A DNA stretch of 64,000 nucleotides from positions 124,001-188,000 of the forward strand of contig JAGTWJ010000017.1 of NCBI GenBank assembly GCA_020064725.1. Direction: 5' to 3'. Origin of the DNA: Drechslerella dactyloides (lineage: Eukaryota; Ascomycota; Orbiliomycetes; Orbiliales; Orbiliaceae). The notes beneath the pieces were generated by a model. The model was not told the DNA's origin. It made no database searches and saw only the letters and a program-made list of their open reading frames with translations. Of this stretch, positions 25,300 through 38,483 are shown one piece after another. The number at the start of each line of letters is the position of its first letter. The first letter of the stretch is position 1. Both the position numbers and the translations under genes were made by a program.

Positions 25300-28200
25300 T
25301 GTGGCGTTAACTTGTGGCAGCAGCTAATCCTCACAGCCGCATATAGATACGGGAGCTAGTATTTGTTCAAGTTGACTGATCGTGATTGAAATCTTGGAGT
25401 CCGGGGAAATAAATAAGGGCGCGTGTATATAATTCCGGTTGTTCGTCCAGCAGGATTGAACTGACGAGTTTGTAAATTGGATGTCACGAGTTTATTGTGC
25501 GTGTCGAATGGATGATATCGCTTCTGGCTTTAGATTGGCCTTGTAATATCAGATATACAAGTTACTGGCAACTAAGGATCGAGATGTCGGGTTTGGCGCT
25601 GTCGGAGCTGTGAGGTGCTGTTCGGAATCTATGACAGCGGCATGCGGTAGCGAGGAGCTTTGGTCTCGGGTGGCGTGCTAGAACGGGAGCTCTGACAGGG
25701 CATTGTCCGAAACCTCGAGTTTACAGTAAGAAGTCAAGGCAGAAGAGTATATACTTATATATCCTAGAGTATACAATATCGGTGTATGTACACTGGTATA
25801 TATAAGGAATCTCCTCTTCTTCCTTTTTTTTTCCCGTACTATACTGTATCTATACGCCTGCCTAGAGTACTGAATGTTTCTAAGTTGCCTGAATATTGGG
25901 AAAACATCTTTTAGTGTTACCTCACAAATTATTAATGTCTGGAATTTAGCGAGCGGATAGATCTGGGCTTCAGGCGGAAGCGGCTCCGTTCAACCATAGC
26001 AGGACGGCAAAAGCGAGCACGCTAACACTTCAGGGAGCCTGCCGGCCAGCCAGCACGAGTGCGGAAAGTCGGGATGCGGAGGTGGGCGGCTTCAAGTCAT
26101 GGAAAACAACTTACAGTCTAGCTGGAAAGGCCTGAGGCCAGATGCAGCAATACTACCAGTACCTTGCGGCGAGTCAGTAAAGAGAAAAGAAGCTATGAGG
26201 CGGAAAAAAGGAACAAGAATTTCCCCGTGACGTACGGAGCACGGCGGTTTGGAGACGGTCCGAGACAAGAGTCGGAGCAGCGAAAAAACGAAAGGTGGTC
26301 GAAAGTGCTTCTGTGCGGGGCGGTAGCTCTGGGCCAGGTACAAAACCAGTGTAGGACAGCCGATTTCTGCCCTCAATCAGAGATCGATGGCGGGAAGGGT
26401 GGGCAGGAGCAGCAGTGGCAGCAGAGCAGGCAGGATAGCAGCACTCTGCGTGGGAAGGATGTCCGCCCTTAAGTATGGACGGGATGCTGGACCAGAGGAA
26501 AAGAAGCGAAGAGGGGCCCAAACAGCTAATGGGGAAGGAAAATGGGATCAGTTGGCCTCCTCCGTCAGGGCACTGGAGCTTGTCGCTGGCGGAATGCATA
26601 GTTCTCCCTTGTCTGCCCCTGCGAGACAGGAGCCAATCCTGATCGAGGCTGGGCTGGGACTGCCTGCAGGCTAGTTTGGCGGCGTGGTTGGCTGTCCTCG
26701 TGCAACGCCGTCGTCATTGAATGCTCGCATTCCGTATGGAGATGTTGGAGGACTGCGATCTTGCTCGATTTATAATTAGCCTCGAAGCCGAGCGTAGCTC
26801 AAGGGGCCGTTCGGTACCGGTGGCCGTTACATACCGGTCGACCGCACGTATAGAGCGACCGCTGTGAATACTTACTTCCTCCTCTGGATGCATACCGCAT
26901 AACTGCTGGAGAGGGTCGGCAGATGGCTGAACTCTGGCTTTCCCGCGAAGGCTTGCAGATTCAATAATAGGGAAGCCTCCGCCAGCTTCAATTCGCTGGC
27001 GACGATGCTGTTTGGGGCAGGACAAAAGAGCGGTTAGGACACAAGGGACGATACCAGCTAGTTGCAGCCACAATCGCGACGGTCGTCTCAGCCAAGATAA
27101 GATAAGATCCCACCTGAGCCTGTGGCACCTGCAACGTCCGGCAACGCATCCCGGCCGTGATTCCATGGCGCACGATACCACGCGTATCGAGGCACGGGGA
27201 AGACGGCATTCAGTCTCAGTCTATCGGTGTAGTGATGATTCTCTCGCGGTCCCAAGTCTGTTGTATCGAGCATATAGGCGCACGCACGCCTGAAACCGCA
27301 TTCGCCATACTCAAATCCCTTCCACGCCATTTTCACGGAAACGCGGGGGATACATGCACCGTCAAACAGCCGGAGACGCTAACCACGCTGCTAAGTTTCG
27401 CTAGTGCAGCCGAATATGCATATGCACATGCTGAATTGGTCGTCCAATTCTTGTTATTCGATACCCAGGTTAGCTAATTCCGTGTTCTTAGTTGACAGCC
27501 ACTGGGATAAACTAGCATTATCTTGCTAGCATGCTTATGCCTGCCGCCTTCGCGTCCTCGATCCGCTTCGTCTCTTCGGAAGATGGCAAGAGTAGCTCGG
27601 AGGTCCTATCCATCTCCGTTACGCCGCTCTCCGTATCTCATTCCATCTTTTCTTGCGGCTATATTCGTATGCCCTTCTTAGCGACCACTTACGACGTACT
27701 ACACCTAAGCATAGAGTATCATAGTGCTGAAACTACTTGGGTAACTCTGAGCTCGTTAGCCTTTCACCCATGTCCTTCGAATCGCCGTTCCTGGTTACCT
27801 GTTCCATATTCTTGCACAGAGATGACAGATCCCTAGTGATATCAATCTACAACTTTGCAACATCGCGGAGGCTGAAATAAACGCGGATGATGATGGCGTC
27901 TCGGAATATGGTGATCCCAGGGAACGAGTCCAATTGTAAGGCAGCTTTCTTGCAGACAGACTCTGTAGTTAAGTCAGCCTACTACTGTATCCACATTATA
28001 GAGTGAAGTTACTATAGCCCTGACAGCAAAAGCTAAATGACATCTCTAAATGCTGCCTCTAAATCTGCCAGCAGTCTGTTTGACTCCCTATATCTAGAAT
28101 TTGCTTTTTAATACTCGTATAATATTGGAAGAATCAAGTCTCGATATCTCGCTCAGGCGCTATCCGTCGGTATCTTTTTTTGCCACCTTCTTGCTGCTAT

Positions 28201-30208
28201 AGCCATTTGCCGCTTTCTGGCTTCGCGCGGGCAGCATTCTAGCATGCATATACGCAGGCTTCCATTGCACGTCTCCGAAACTCTGCTTTGCTCAGTCAAG
28301 GCCACCCCCGTACACCTTATGGCCCGTTCTAGACTTTGTTTTACACATGAGGCAGTTTCTCTTGCGCAATCCGAACACCCAATATCGCGATCGATTAGAA
28401 TAACTTTTAGGGCCGACATGGATACAGTCCGTTAGAGGGATCTTCAAACCTGTAAGTGAATATAGTACACATACCGCAAAGGGGTGTTAACCCTTGAAGC
28501 AGCAGCCATCTGGGTCCAGCTGATGCCTCCATCAGAACCGTCATTGATGTTAGACTCGACCATGTGCAAACAAGACATGAGGATATTGGTTTTGGGAGGG
28601 CAGGGTCAGCTACGCCACTGGCGGTCCTGTCGGCGATGCTTAGCTTGGGACCTTTACCACGATTCCTTAGCCAAGACTGCCTATAGCTCCTTGCTTTGCC
28701 CAATTTGTGCCAACAGCCGTGTTGTGGCTTACACCCACGAGGTTCGAAGGCTAGCTGCAGGCTGTGCTGTGGCCATCAGCTGCTTATCCAGCCCTAGGCC
28801 TGGAGCATAAACCATAGTACCATATGCCTGCCCAGATTGAGCTTCTACTCCATTGATTGCACTGGTTAGCACCTTGACCAACCTGACGATGACAGTCTAC
28901 ATTCGAATTCTGGAGGGCATAGTGCACAGCAGTCAGTGTTTTGTCATGTGGGCGTGCGTATTGTATGTTTATCTATAGATTGAACAAAAAGGAAGGAGTC
29001 CAATAAGTTGTCCAAATGAGTACATCGAACCTCTGACTTGTTTACGGGTTCTCATTGTCTGCAATATCTGGGTAGTATGAGTTCGTATCGTGAATCTATT
29101 TCTATTATAGCAATCACGATAACGCGGAAATAAAGCATTTGTGACAAACTTACGGAAGTGGAGTCCAACGTTCGTCAATTATCCAGAACCGTTACATTTA
29201 TTAAAAAAAATCCGCTCCTATAAACGGATAAAGATAAAAAGGGGTTGGCGCATTTTTCCAAGGCAAGACAAGGGAATCGGTGGCCCTGAGCAGGTACCTT
29301 AATTCGACTATTCCGAGAATATAAAATCCGGACACGCAGTGTCGTATTGCATTGGGTATATAGGCCTGATCTAATTAACCGGATGCGCGTAATCTAGTCT
29401 AATTGGCCCCACAATTCAATTGTACCGATGGGTCTAGGCGCCAAGCTTGCACGGGAGAAATCTGGACTGTTGATCTATTGATCTATTGCGGGATCAATAG
29501 TGTAGTATCTTCATGTGGATCTGTAGCTACGTAGGCTATCAGCCGCGACGCGGAGTCATACGAACAGATCTATATTGCTAGTGTAATACGGCTACTACTT
29601 CTCTCGTAATTAAACCAGAAGCTGGACGCCCGGTAGACGCCTATCCCGGGATAGTCAATTTATAAGTGATAAAGTTTTCATTTGGTAGGGTGTCTTGAGT
29701 AAACCCTCTATGACTAAGTATATATATACAGGCAGCTTATGACCTGGGGGCGCCATACAGGTACATGAATCCGGATACACGCCATGTCAGCGCGTGACCA
29801 GCGTTCACGCGTATTTCTCGTGTCCGTACGGCCGAGCCCACCTTATGATATAAGGATCAGAATAGTAGAGAAGACTTTGGAGAAGAATAATACAAAGGAA
29901 TGATGACGGCCGTATAGTTCTCATTGGAAAACAAAAAGTGAAGGGAGAAAGAATAAGGGAGAAAGAATAAGCTTTTCCTCACGCCGCTCGCATATCGTCT
30001 CATGTTCATAACCTCCTTCCACCTTCTTTCCATGAAGCCCCGCAATATAGCATTATAGCAATAAGAATAGAAAAAGACCAAGAAAAAGACAAAAAATGGA
30101 TTATGTATGAAGCACAGCAACAACCGAAAGGATAACACCTCGCCCATGCACAAAATCGTAAGGAACCGGAAACGAAGGAAGAAAGAAAAAGGAGGGCAAG
30201 AGTATTAG
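25300..30208. other. Intergenic region, no supported gene
   Basis: Nearly 5 kb without a convincing gene. Frames of 80-155 codons occur (26174-27181 minus, 27531-27836 plus, 28153-28703 minus) but they overlap one another on both strands and show no conserved motif. Sequence just upstream of 25299 should contain the promoter of the hypothetical gene, and the region just before 30209 should hold the 3' UTR of HRD1. Confidence 0.5.
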
Positions 30209-33200
30209 TTAAGCCTCGTCTTCTTCTCCCTTAATCCTGCTTCTGCCTCGCTCTGTTTCTTCTCCGCCGGCACTGCCGCTAGAAATGTCATCCTTTCCCT
30301 TGTCCCTATCGAGGCTGAGTCTGCTCGGACTCCCGACGTCATGCCTGACTGGTGCAGGTCCGGTATGACTCATAACAGGGCTACCGACTGTGCTGCTAGC
30401 CTGGCTTCTAGGGATGACGTTGAACATGCCTGTGGTACCGACGGGACTACCGCTACCAGTAGGGGCCGTCATTGCGGCGTTGCTGCCGCCGCGGTTGCGT
30501 CGTCTGAGGCTCCCAGTTCTGGATGATGGGAGAGACGGGTTCGGGGACGAGCTTGCCTCGCTGACGGCGACGCTGGCGCCAGGGAGGACAGGTGGAGTCG
30601 GCCAGGCAGTGTCGGTTTCTGAGAGGAGAATCTCGCCGGCAGAAGCACGACGGCGTTCTTGGACTGGAGATCGGCCTTGAGTTGGATCATGCGTGGCGTC
30701 GACTGGATGGTTGTGTTCGGCACTAGTGTCCATGACTGGGAGCTCAGGACGACGTCCTGAGCTGGTGACAGAGCCGCCGGTTGCACCCATTGTAGCAGAG
30801 CCGGGCTGGTGAGGTGATTCTTGGTTGAGGTTGAGGTTAGGAGCGCTGGTTGGTCCTTCCAGGTTGGCGATTCCGACAGGAGAGAGATTCGATGTAGAGC
30901 GAGGAGAGTGTGCTTCTCGAAGGCGGCGTTCAAGTACCTCTCGGGAGGTAGAGGAAATAGATCCATGACGCGAGGGCGATGCCGAGGGCGATGGCTGGTG
31001 TGTGTTGTTCGTCGGTTGACGTGATGACGAAGAGCTGTCGGTGGAGCCAGCGAGGCCGGGATTGTTTGCTGCTTGTGGAGCCGTTGCGGAGGAAGCGAGA
31101 GGGACGGTAGGACCATCAGTGGTATCTGTAGCGGTAGACTGTTGTCCTTGTGGTACCGGAGAAGTCATCGAAGCACCAGCCAAGGGGTTCTGCTCCTCCC
31201 TGTGTGGAGACGCCATGCTGTGGTAAGCGTGGAGGTTGTTGGAGTACTGTCGTTGGATGCCGCGTCTTCGGATCCTGGAAGTCGAGAGACTGATATCGGC
31301 TGCAGCGGCCGGCGATACGATGGGTGGTGGGGTCAAATGGATAGACGTTGATGGATGTTGTTGGTGATGGTGATGGTGATGGTGATGGTGGGGCTGGGCC
31401 GAGGGAGAAGGCGTGGTGTGGACAGTAGCGGCAGGAATGTGTTGCGGTGTGGTAAAAAGCTGGGTGGGTGCGCCACTAGGAGCGCCGGCCTGCGCCACAG
31501 GGTACAGCGGAATGACTGACCATCCAGGAGGCAGCTGGAAATTGGGAGGGAACGGGCCAGCAGTGCCATCTACATCACTGCCCGGGATTCCTCTATCGCC
31601 AGTGGTAATCCCACTGGCGCCAGCACTCGCAGAGGGGCTGTGAGACGGGGCGGGTGGAGGAGCAGGCTGGCTGGATGATCCCGCAGCCGCAGCACTATCC
31701 TGTGCTTCTGAGGGCGGAAGGCGAACTTCATTCCTCAGCGGCGTCGTTGGTGTGGGGCTGAGTCCCGGATTCGACGACCCCGTGTCGGTCTGAGACGGTG
31801 TCCCTCCTGCACTAGCCGTAGATGTGCCGACAGCTGGCCCGACAGGCCCAGCAGCGGTAGCACTGCCCGCGGCCGATGTAGGCATCTGGCTTCTCAGTGC
31901 CCTCAATTCCTCTACCACGAGGTTCAGTTGGTGTGTCAGCCTATGGTTCCAGAGCTGCTGCTGCTGCATCGCTTCCTCCACCGCAACCTGCACAACTGCC
32001 ATTGTATTGCTGTTCATCTGCGTCTGAATGTCGTTCTGCAAATTAAGCTGAGCGGCATGGTGCATCTGAGCGATTTGTGCGTGTCTCTGTCGAGGATCAA
32101 CGTTCTGGAAGCCTGGCGGCGGCCGCGGCCCAATATTCCGAGCAAGTGCGTTAGCGATCCCTCGCTGCTGAAGGAACGCGTTAAGCCCCATTCCTGGTGG
32201 TATTCGCTGGCCCTGCCCTTGAGCTATAGGCTGCACATTGTTCGGGAAAGGTTGCCCCGGCTGTTGCGGTTGTTGTGGCTGTTGTCTTGGAGCCGCAGCA
32301 GGTCCCGGAGCTGCCTGAGCACCTGGAGCCGGCGCCGGAGCCTGAGGTTGGACTGCAGGATTGATATTAGCGGCGGGTACGGCGCCAGCTCGAGGCAGGG
32401 CACCTGGGATATTCCGTTGTGGGTGAGCTCGCGCATCGTCCAGCACCGGCTGTCTGCATGTTGGGCATCTTTGTTGTCTCTCCATCCAGCTCTTTAGACA
32501 GTTGAGATGTAACACGTGTCCGCAGGGTAATTTCTTCGGCCTCTGTCTCTCGTCCACAATATTGCCTTCGTCATCGACAAAAACTTGCGCCGTACGTCCC
32601 TCCGTTGCTGGAGCTTCGCTCCAAGCAACCATTGTATCCCTACATATAATGCAGAGTGGTTCTCGGGCAATTTCGGCGGGATTTGCGTCTGGATATCTTG
32701 AATTCATATCGGCGGTGGCCTTCTTGTAGGCAATGTAATCACGAACTTTAGTGATAAAAGACCGGATGGTAAGATAGACATCTCGGATAATGTGCAATGG
32801 GAGACCGTAGAACGTAAGGACGATCGAGAAGAAGGCAAGGTATATAATGAGCTTGAGCACATCTGTTACAAGAAGAGTCAGCACCATGGAGGGTTTCAGC
32901 AGGAATATCTAAGAAACAGCAGTGAATACTGACCACTTGTGATATTGGCCCTAAAGGTCCAAGCGGACTTGGCCTCCCAGGCACATAAATCAAGGGCATC
33001 CGCATCGTCCGCAATAGACTGCGTCATCTCCTCTTCACTAATCTGACCTCTCTCAAGTCTCGTCTGAAGAACCTTCTTTTTCCTTTCCCTGATGCTCTTC
33101 GACATCTGATTGACTGCAACCTTCTCGTAGACTGAGATGAGGTACCGGGCGATGACTGACGAGCAATTGATGGTAAGAATCGCAAAGTCGAACGCAAACA

Positions 33201-33984
33201 TGACAAGCATATTAGGCTTAGGCAGTTGCATCAATGTAAGGATGCTATAACGTGTGAGAAGGAAGTCGACTAGGAACAGAATGGCTAACGAGCTGGCAAG
33301 CCGGGCGTGGAATAGATACGGCCGTTCCGGTGGAGTTTGTTGTATCTATCAGAGTTTACCAAATCAGCAAATCTCGAAATTAATGTAGAGCACCACCGCG
33401 AAGAGTGACTTACAAACTCCACCCGACTAGTGGCAAGCCAATGGAAGCACTTCAGGAAAAGCAGGACCGTAAACATGGCCACAAACCCGCTCTGAAATTC
33501 GTCGCGAAAAATGGTCATGGCGAGGAACGTTTCTGTTATCGCATACCAGGCTTTCTCGTACAGGTCTTCCACTTCAGCTGGTCGCAAGGGGCCGTAGAAT
33601 ATTTTCTGAACCATTTTGCCAAACATCAAGGTCATGAAGAAGCCAAAGTTCGTGAGAATCTACAAAGCACGTATTCGGCCGCCGGTCAGCTTGTCTAGCC
33701 CGCCAAGGACACCATCGCGTGATATACAATCCGGCCAGGTACACGAACCATAAGACAGGCATTCGACTGCGCGAGATGCACGCAGGCGGAGTAAAAATTG
33801 GCGCGTTGATGGAAAGCCTGTAGGACGACCCCCGACGCCACAAGTGTGCTGACCTAGAGGAGGAGTGGATCCGCCAGTTAGCCACAAGAATCGGCATCAG
33901 GTACGGTCTACGCGACTGTAAACGTGATACGGAACAGAAGGGGAATGCGTATCGTACGGTGCCATATACTGCGAGACGCATCAT
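30209..33984 (-). CDS. HRD1: HRD1-type ER membrane RING E3 ubiquitin ligase, five exons
   Basis: The exons, in minus-strand order, are 33984-33958, 33853-33749, 33659-33414, 33345-32934 and 32862-30209, about 1147 aa. The product is the ubiquitin ligase and channel-forming component of ER-associated degradation, acting with HRD3, DER1, USA1 and UBC7 (family knowledge). The N-terminal 300 residues match the multi-pass HRD1 membrane domain (ILTNFGFFMTLMFGKMVQ, FYGPLRPAEVEDLYEKAW, FYGLPLHIIRDVYLTIRS). A RING-H2 finger spans C334, C337, C377, H379, H382, C385, C396 and C399, with the usual fungal insertion between the second and third ligands. The roughly 740-residue cytosolic tail is P/Q/S/T-rich, includes about ten consecutive histidines, and makes the protein longer than most HRD1 orthologues. 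The 27-nt first exon could start at 33984 or, three bases later, at 33981. Assignment is very secure. Confidence 0.95.
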
Positions 33985-36357
33985 GACAGTCTATTCGAGG
34001 GACCTAGGCAGTAGATGCGATGCTGGCGAGCTTCGAGTTCGAGGCAGCCGGCGCGGCCTGTTTGACCCTTCGGAGCGGACGGGTGATACGACGACGCGGG
34101 GAGTTCGGGAGACGCAAGGCGGCTAGAGGGCGGCGATAGGTTGGACCATGGGGCTGCAGGCGGTCTGGCGGAATGAAGGAGGATGGTGGTTGAGGATAGG
34201 AGGCCTCTACGGCCGCTATTACTCTAACAAAATACTCTGACAGCCGGCGGGGATGACGTTCAAGCCAGAGTAACAAAGTAGAATAGGCACAATTGCGCCG
34301 GTGTTGAGTGACGTTCTGCCAGGCGCTGTGGCGAACAGCGCCCATGGAACAGGCTTGGCGCTCACAAGGCATCGCAAACGACACCGTGTTAACCTTCTGA
34401 CTAATCCACACTCATCTATTTCATACTTGGAAGAAAATACAAGAATCCAGAGTGCCGGCTATTTACAATGCGCGCACGCTGCTCGTAATCCAATCTACTA
34501 ACATCCAGCTGCAATATTCCCGTTATACGTTCAAAAGGTGATAAATAGAGTCCAGTACTATCATCGGTCTGTTGGAAGAGAAGAATCTATACTACATGCA
34601 GAAGCCAGAATTGCAAGGTGCTTGACCAACAATTGTACAAACCGCACCTACGGTTCAGAAACCATTCTCGCCCCGATTGCCACGACTCACTAGTCCGCAG
34701 CTCCGGTTCCAAGAATGTAGAATAACAATAGGGGAGAAAAGAGGGAAGGGGGTTAAGAAGAAGAGGTCGGCCCTGGACCGTTTCATCCGCCCAGTCAGCA
34801 AACAGACCTGCATGCGTTTATATCTACCTACCTATGTATCTATCACTATATTGTCGAATAGCCTCAAGACCTCTAGCACTGGTCTCGAGGCTGATTGTCA
34901 AAATGCATCGTAATTTGCGGAGGCATGACGCCCGTAATCAAACTGTCAGCTTCAAGCTGCAACTCGGTGGCACAGTCGCTTCGTGCATGCGAGCATTCCT
35001 TTTGGAGAGAATAGCCATATAGCACAGGCGGCACGGCCAGGACAGCAGCGAACGATGCGACAAATCTAAGTAGCTTCGCCAACTGCCATTCGTCTTGGTT
35101 GTGGCTCATGATACGTCGACATGGCGGCACCAGCTTTGACCAGTCTTGTTACAGAAATCTTAAGTCATTGTCAGAGCGACCCCAGAGGGCCACAACAATA
35201 ACCCGAGCATCTAGGTAACAATAACCTCAAGCTGGTCAATGCAAAACGCCGTTATTGCAAGTCGGTCCGTGCGACAAGTTGCACATTGACACAGGCGCAG
35301 CGATCTATCGAAATTGTCTGATATCCTACGAGTCTTCTGCCCTAGAAAAACAGTAACGTCAAAACGATGCTGAATAGCTGCATTTGATTTGCATTCTGTA
35401 AGGTTCTGTCGAAAACATTGTTCTGGTCCATTGACGGAAAGTTGAAAATACTGACGACGATGACGATGACGACGGGCCTCTCATTGTATCTGCATCGTGT
35501 TCTTCTGCGATCTGAGCGTGTATGGGTGCACCAGGAACGATTTCTTGTTGACAAACGACTGCAGTCTGGACTGAAGAATTGACAGGAGGGGTGATTCATG
35601 TTGACGACAGCAGTACTGATGATACTAATACAAACAGGAAGCGCGTAGTAAAAACTGACATCTGAAGTCGCGTCGAATATCGAACCGTCGAACACCGGCG
35701 CGTGCGCATCGAAATTGACAGGAGAATCATGGGTGTATTAATATGGAAGTAGCGGTGATAGCACTTTTTTTTTCTTTCCTTCGACGTTGGATGTCGACAA
35801 AGTTTCAGTCATCATTAGTAGCCAGTGAGTAATTGTTTTTGTAAGATATTTTTCAACAGCCTTTTCCGAAACACCAGCATCACAGAGCATTAGGAAAGGG
35901 GAGAGGGAAATTATCGAAAATAACAGACAAGTAGCGCAGTTAAACAAGGACTTTTCAGTATACCTCACCATTCTCCGAGCAAAGTTTGTGAAGGGGCCGC
36001 AGTGGTCGGAAGATGCTGACGAGGAAAAACATGTTGGGTCCGTAATAATATTTGGTGAGGAAAAGTACAGTAGCGAAGGGTATGAAGAAAGGAAAGTGGT
36101 GATTTTGGTGTTAGACGTTGATGCAAAAGGGTATATAACTGCAAGTGGCGACGACAGGGCAATCAGGCGTGCATGGCGTTAAGAAGAATCCGATACAGGG
36201 TGAGAGAGGTCGCAATCGTAATCCGGGGTTCCGTTGTCTTTCCATGCGAGATCGTAGACGATATCTGTCGTGGGTTCCGGATATCCGCTAATTCCCTAAG
36301 TCCCGCATGGGATTCTCAAACACACACATACGCACGTCATGACCGGTTCATTCGCGT
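33985..36357. other. Intergenic region upstream of HRD1
   Basis: This stretch should include the HRD1 promoter and, next to 36358, the 3' UTR of the RRM gene. It also contains a possible decayed or unresolved coding fragment at 35359-35662 (listed separately). A frame at 35130-34873 (minus) has one hydrophobic stretch (LLRFVASFAAVLAVPPVLYG) and could be a tiny membrane protein, but nothing else supports it. Confidence 0.45.
35359..35662 (-). pseudogene. Possible coding fragment, unresolved or decayed
   Basis: A 78-codon minus-strand frame (35595-35359) reads as protein-like sequence: QQEIVPGAPIHAQIAEEHDA, a run of serines, then VFSTFRQWTRTMF. A stop lies directly upstream of it. A splice from a GTCAGT donor at 35659 to a CCAG acceptor would join it in phase to an upstream stretch containing APVFDGSIFDATSD. 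That upstream frame meets a stop without an ATG, so I cannot build an intact gene. It may be a fragment of a lost gene, a gene with a missed exon, or chance. The family is not recognised. Confidence 0.25.
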
Positions 36358-37519
36358 TTAGCGTCTATACCTCTCTTCGCGGTCGTAGTAACCACGTTCG
36401 CCGCGGTCTCCACCACGTCCACCAGCTGGGTCGGCCGCTGCACCATAGCGATCGTCAGCAGGCGCAGGTCCACCATCACGAGGACGAGCCTCACGGTCAT
36501 AGTAGCCTCTACCGTTACCGCCACGATCCTCCCTACTTCCGCCATAGCGTTCCTCACGACCAGTGGCGTATCTGTCAATGCCTCCGCTGCCGCCTCCACG
36601 GCTATAATCATCCTGGTGCTCGCGGCGACTACCGTAGTAGCGATCGTCGTATCGGGAATCGTAGCGGGCGCCGCCGCTTCCACCTCGGTAGTAACGATCT
36701 TCTTCGTAACCACGGGGCGGGTAGCTTCCACGCGGTCCTCCGTACGGACGGCCACCATAGGATGGCGGCCCTCGGCGGAAGTCATCCTCTTAAAGTTCCG
36801 TTGATGTTAGCCACGATGGCCAGTGTAGAAAGGCTATGGTATGGCTCAACTTACCACGCTTGGGTGGCCCAAAGTATTTGCCAGGAGTAGGAGTGCGTGG
36901 GCGACTCCTACGAGCCTTTTCAATACTCAAGGTCCTCCCTTCGTAGACTTCGCCTTGGAGAGCATCCTTGGCAGCGTCGGCCTGGTCGGAGGCGGCAAAG
37001 TTGACGAAGCCGAACCCACGAGACTCCTTGGTGTGCGGGTCGACCATAATGTTGCATTTGATGACCTCACCATACTTGCTAAAGAGACGCGTGATGTCTT
37101 CCTCGGAGAGACGAGGATGGATTCCAGTGACGAAGAGATTCGTTCCAGTATTCCGGGCGTTGTCCTTATCCGGGGATGGGTCCTTGTCACGGCGGTCCAT
37201 GGTGTCGGATGCATCGGGCCTGCGAGGCTCAAAATCAGCGCACGTCCAATGAAAATGATGTCAGGTGTCCGGAGGATAGAAAATACTTACCGAGAGTCGA
37301 CACGGCCGCCTGGAGAGGCGCTACGGCTCCTCATACGGGTGTTACCGTCGGGAGAGCGAGTTCGCGGTGATCCAGACCGGTCGCGATCGTAGTTGTCGCG
37401 GGAGTCTAGTACGCGTCGACTACTGTTAGCGAACACGCGTCCAATACGAGGCTGCAGGGCTCTCCAAAATCAGGTATCTTACCGCCGTAGCCTCCACGAG
37501 ATTCAGTTTCGTAGTCCAT
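36358..37519 (-). CDS. Tra2/SR-like single-RRM RNA-binding protein, four exons
   Basis: Exons 37519-37483, 37405-37291, 37219-36855 and 36788-36358 join with matching phases to give 315 aa. A short N-terminal RS/RD segment (RSGSPRTRSPDGNTRMRSRS) precedes one RRM at about 77-154, with RNP2 LFVTGI (79-84) and RNP1 RGFGFVNF (118-125). The C-terminal 160 residues are R/G/Y/D-rich, with repeated RGGYYDRE-like units. The order RS-RRM-RGY is that of transformer-2-type splicing factors, called 'transformer-SR ribonucleoprotein' in fungal annotations. The likely role is nuclear pre-mRNA binding and splice-site choice. The first exon is only 37 nt (12 codons), and the larger downstream frame starting at MDRRDKDPSP would be a false start. 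The RRM assignment is certain; Tra2 orthology is probable. Confidence 0.9.
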
Positions 37520-38263
37520 GATGCGTCGAACGGGTTGTCGAATGCTGTGTGTGGAAAAAAACAAAAAAAGGGAGCCGGTTGATCAGAAACGTCCAGGCGG
37601 GTTCTAGAGGTTAGTAACGACAAGGAGCGACTTAGACCAGGCTAAGACGCGTGCAAGGAATCAACTGCTGTGCGAAGCCGTTGAGGGTGGACGAGACGTG
37701 CCAATAGGAGGGCGGAAAGGGAAGCGATGGAGGTTGATGGGATGCCAGTGATGGGTGGTGATGGGTGGCGATGAGGTTTGTGGAAGAAGGAGCGAAAATA
37801 AAATAAATTAGCCACCAAATTAAAGGGCGACCCTGTGTGGCACAGGGGTGACTGACTAATCCTGGCCTTTCCGGCCACCTGGCGCTGGCCCCGGGTCTCC
37901 AACGCCAACACACAGCAGACATTCTAGAGCCCATTTTCGCAATGCGTCAATGCACAATATCTCGGTTCACCGATCGATAGACAGGTTCCGTGAATCGGGT
38001 TTCCAATCACTGGCCGAACGACAGCCCAAGGGGTCATATATCAATGGTCGTAGGGTAGCTTATATATTCACAGACTATAGCAATGTAACCCGTACGTAAC
38101 GTCAAACCGGTACTGGACCCAGGCTTGTTTGCATTTTATATACCGTGTCCATTCAATTCGGACAGTCTCGCAATTCGGGCTTGTTTCGCAAATTTACCCG
38201 GCCGTGGAACGTCACGCATGGTCAACCTTTAAGATATACATAAAATACCACACAGTTCCACTC

Positions 38264-38286
38264 TGTGGGTTTGGCTTGCGAGACCA
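38264..38286. repeat. Dispersed 23-nt repeat, copy A
   Basis: TGTGGGTTTGGCTTGCGAGA followed by CCA. It matches 51527-51549 at 22 of 23 positions and is related to both arms of the inverted repeat at 56952-57009. It lies in non-coding sequence and is preceded by a short CCACAG/CTGTGG hairpin. Confidence 0.8.
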
Positions 38287-38459
38287 ATAAAATACGTATT
38301 TTCGCGAAGGTGTCCGTGCATATTTACTCTGGAAATCACTCGATAAATATACTAGCATCCTTAAGCCTGTATCGATATACCGTGCCCCCCTTCGAAGAAC
38401 CACTGTGGAGGCACACCGAACCCGATGTATACATGTCGGATAATTGATAATGAGATTTC

Positions 38460-38483
38460 GTGAAATTATCTAGATAATTTCAC
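38460..38483. repeat. 24-bp perfect palindrome
   Basis: The half-site GTGAAATTATCT is followed directly by its exact reverse complement. There is no spacer. It is intergenic, about 0.9 kb upstream of the RRM gene start. It could be a dimeric protein-binding site or a cruciform-forming sequence; neither is shown. Confidence 0.9.

Noticed and set aside
28407..28703. Minus-strand fragment reading ISWTQMAAASRVNTPLR, similar to a fungal Myb/SANT-like helix
   Set aside because: Only about 25 residues, no complete domain, and no intron of acceptable length links it to a following exon.
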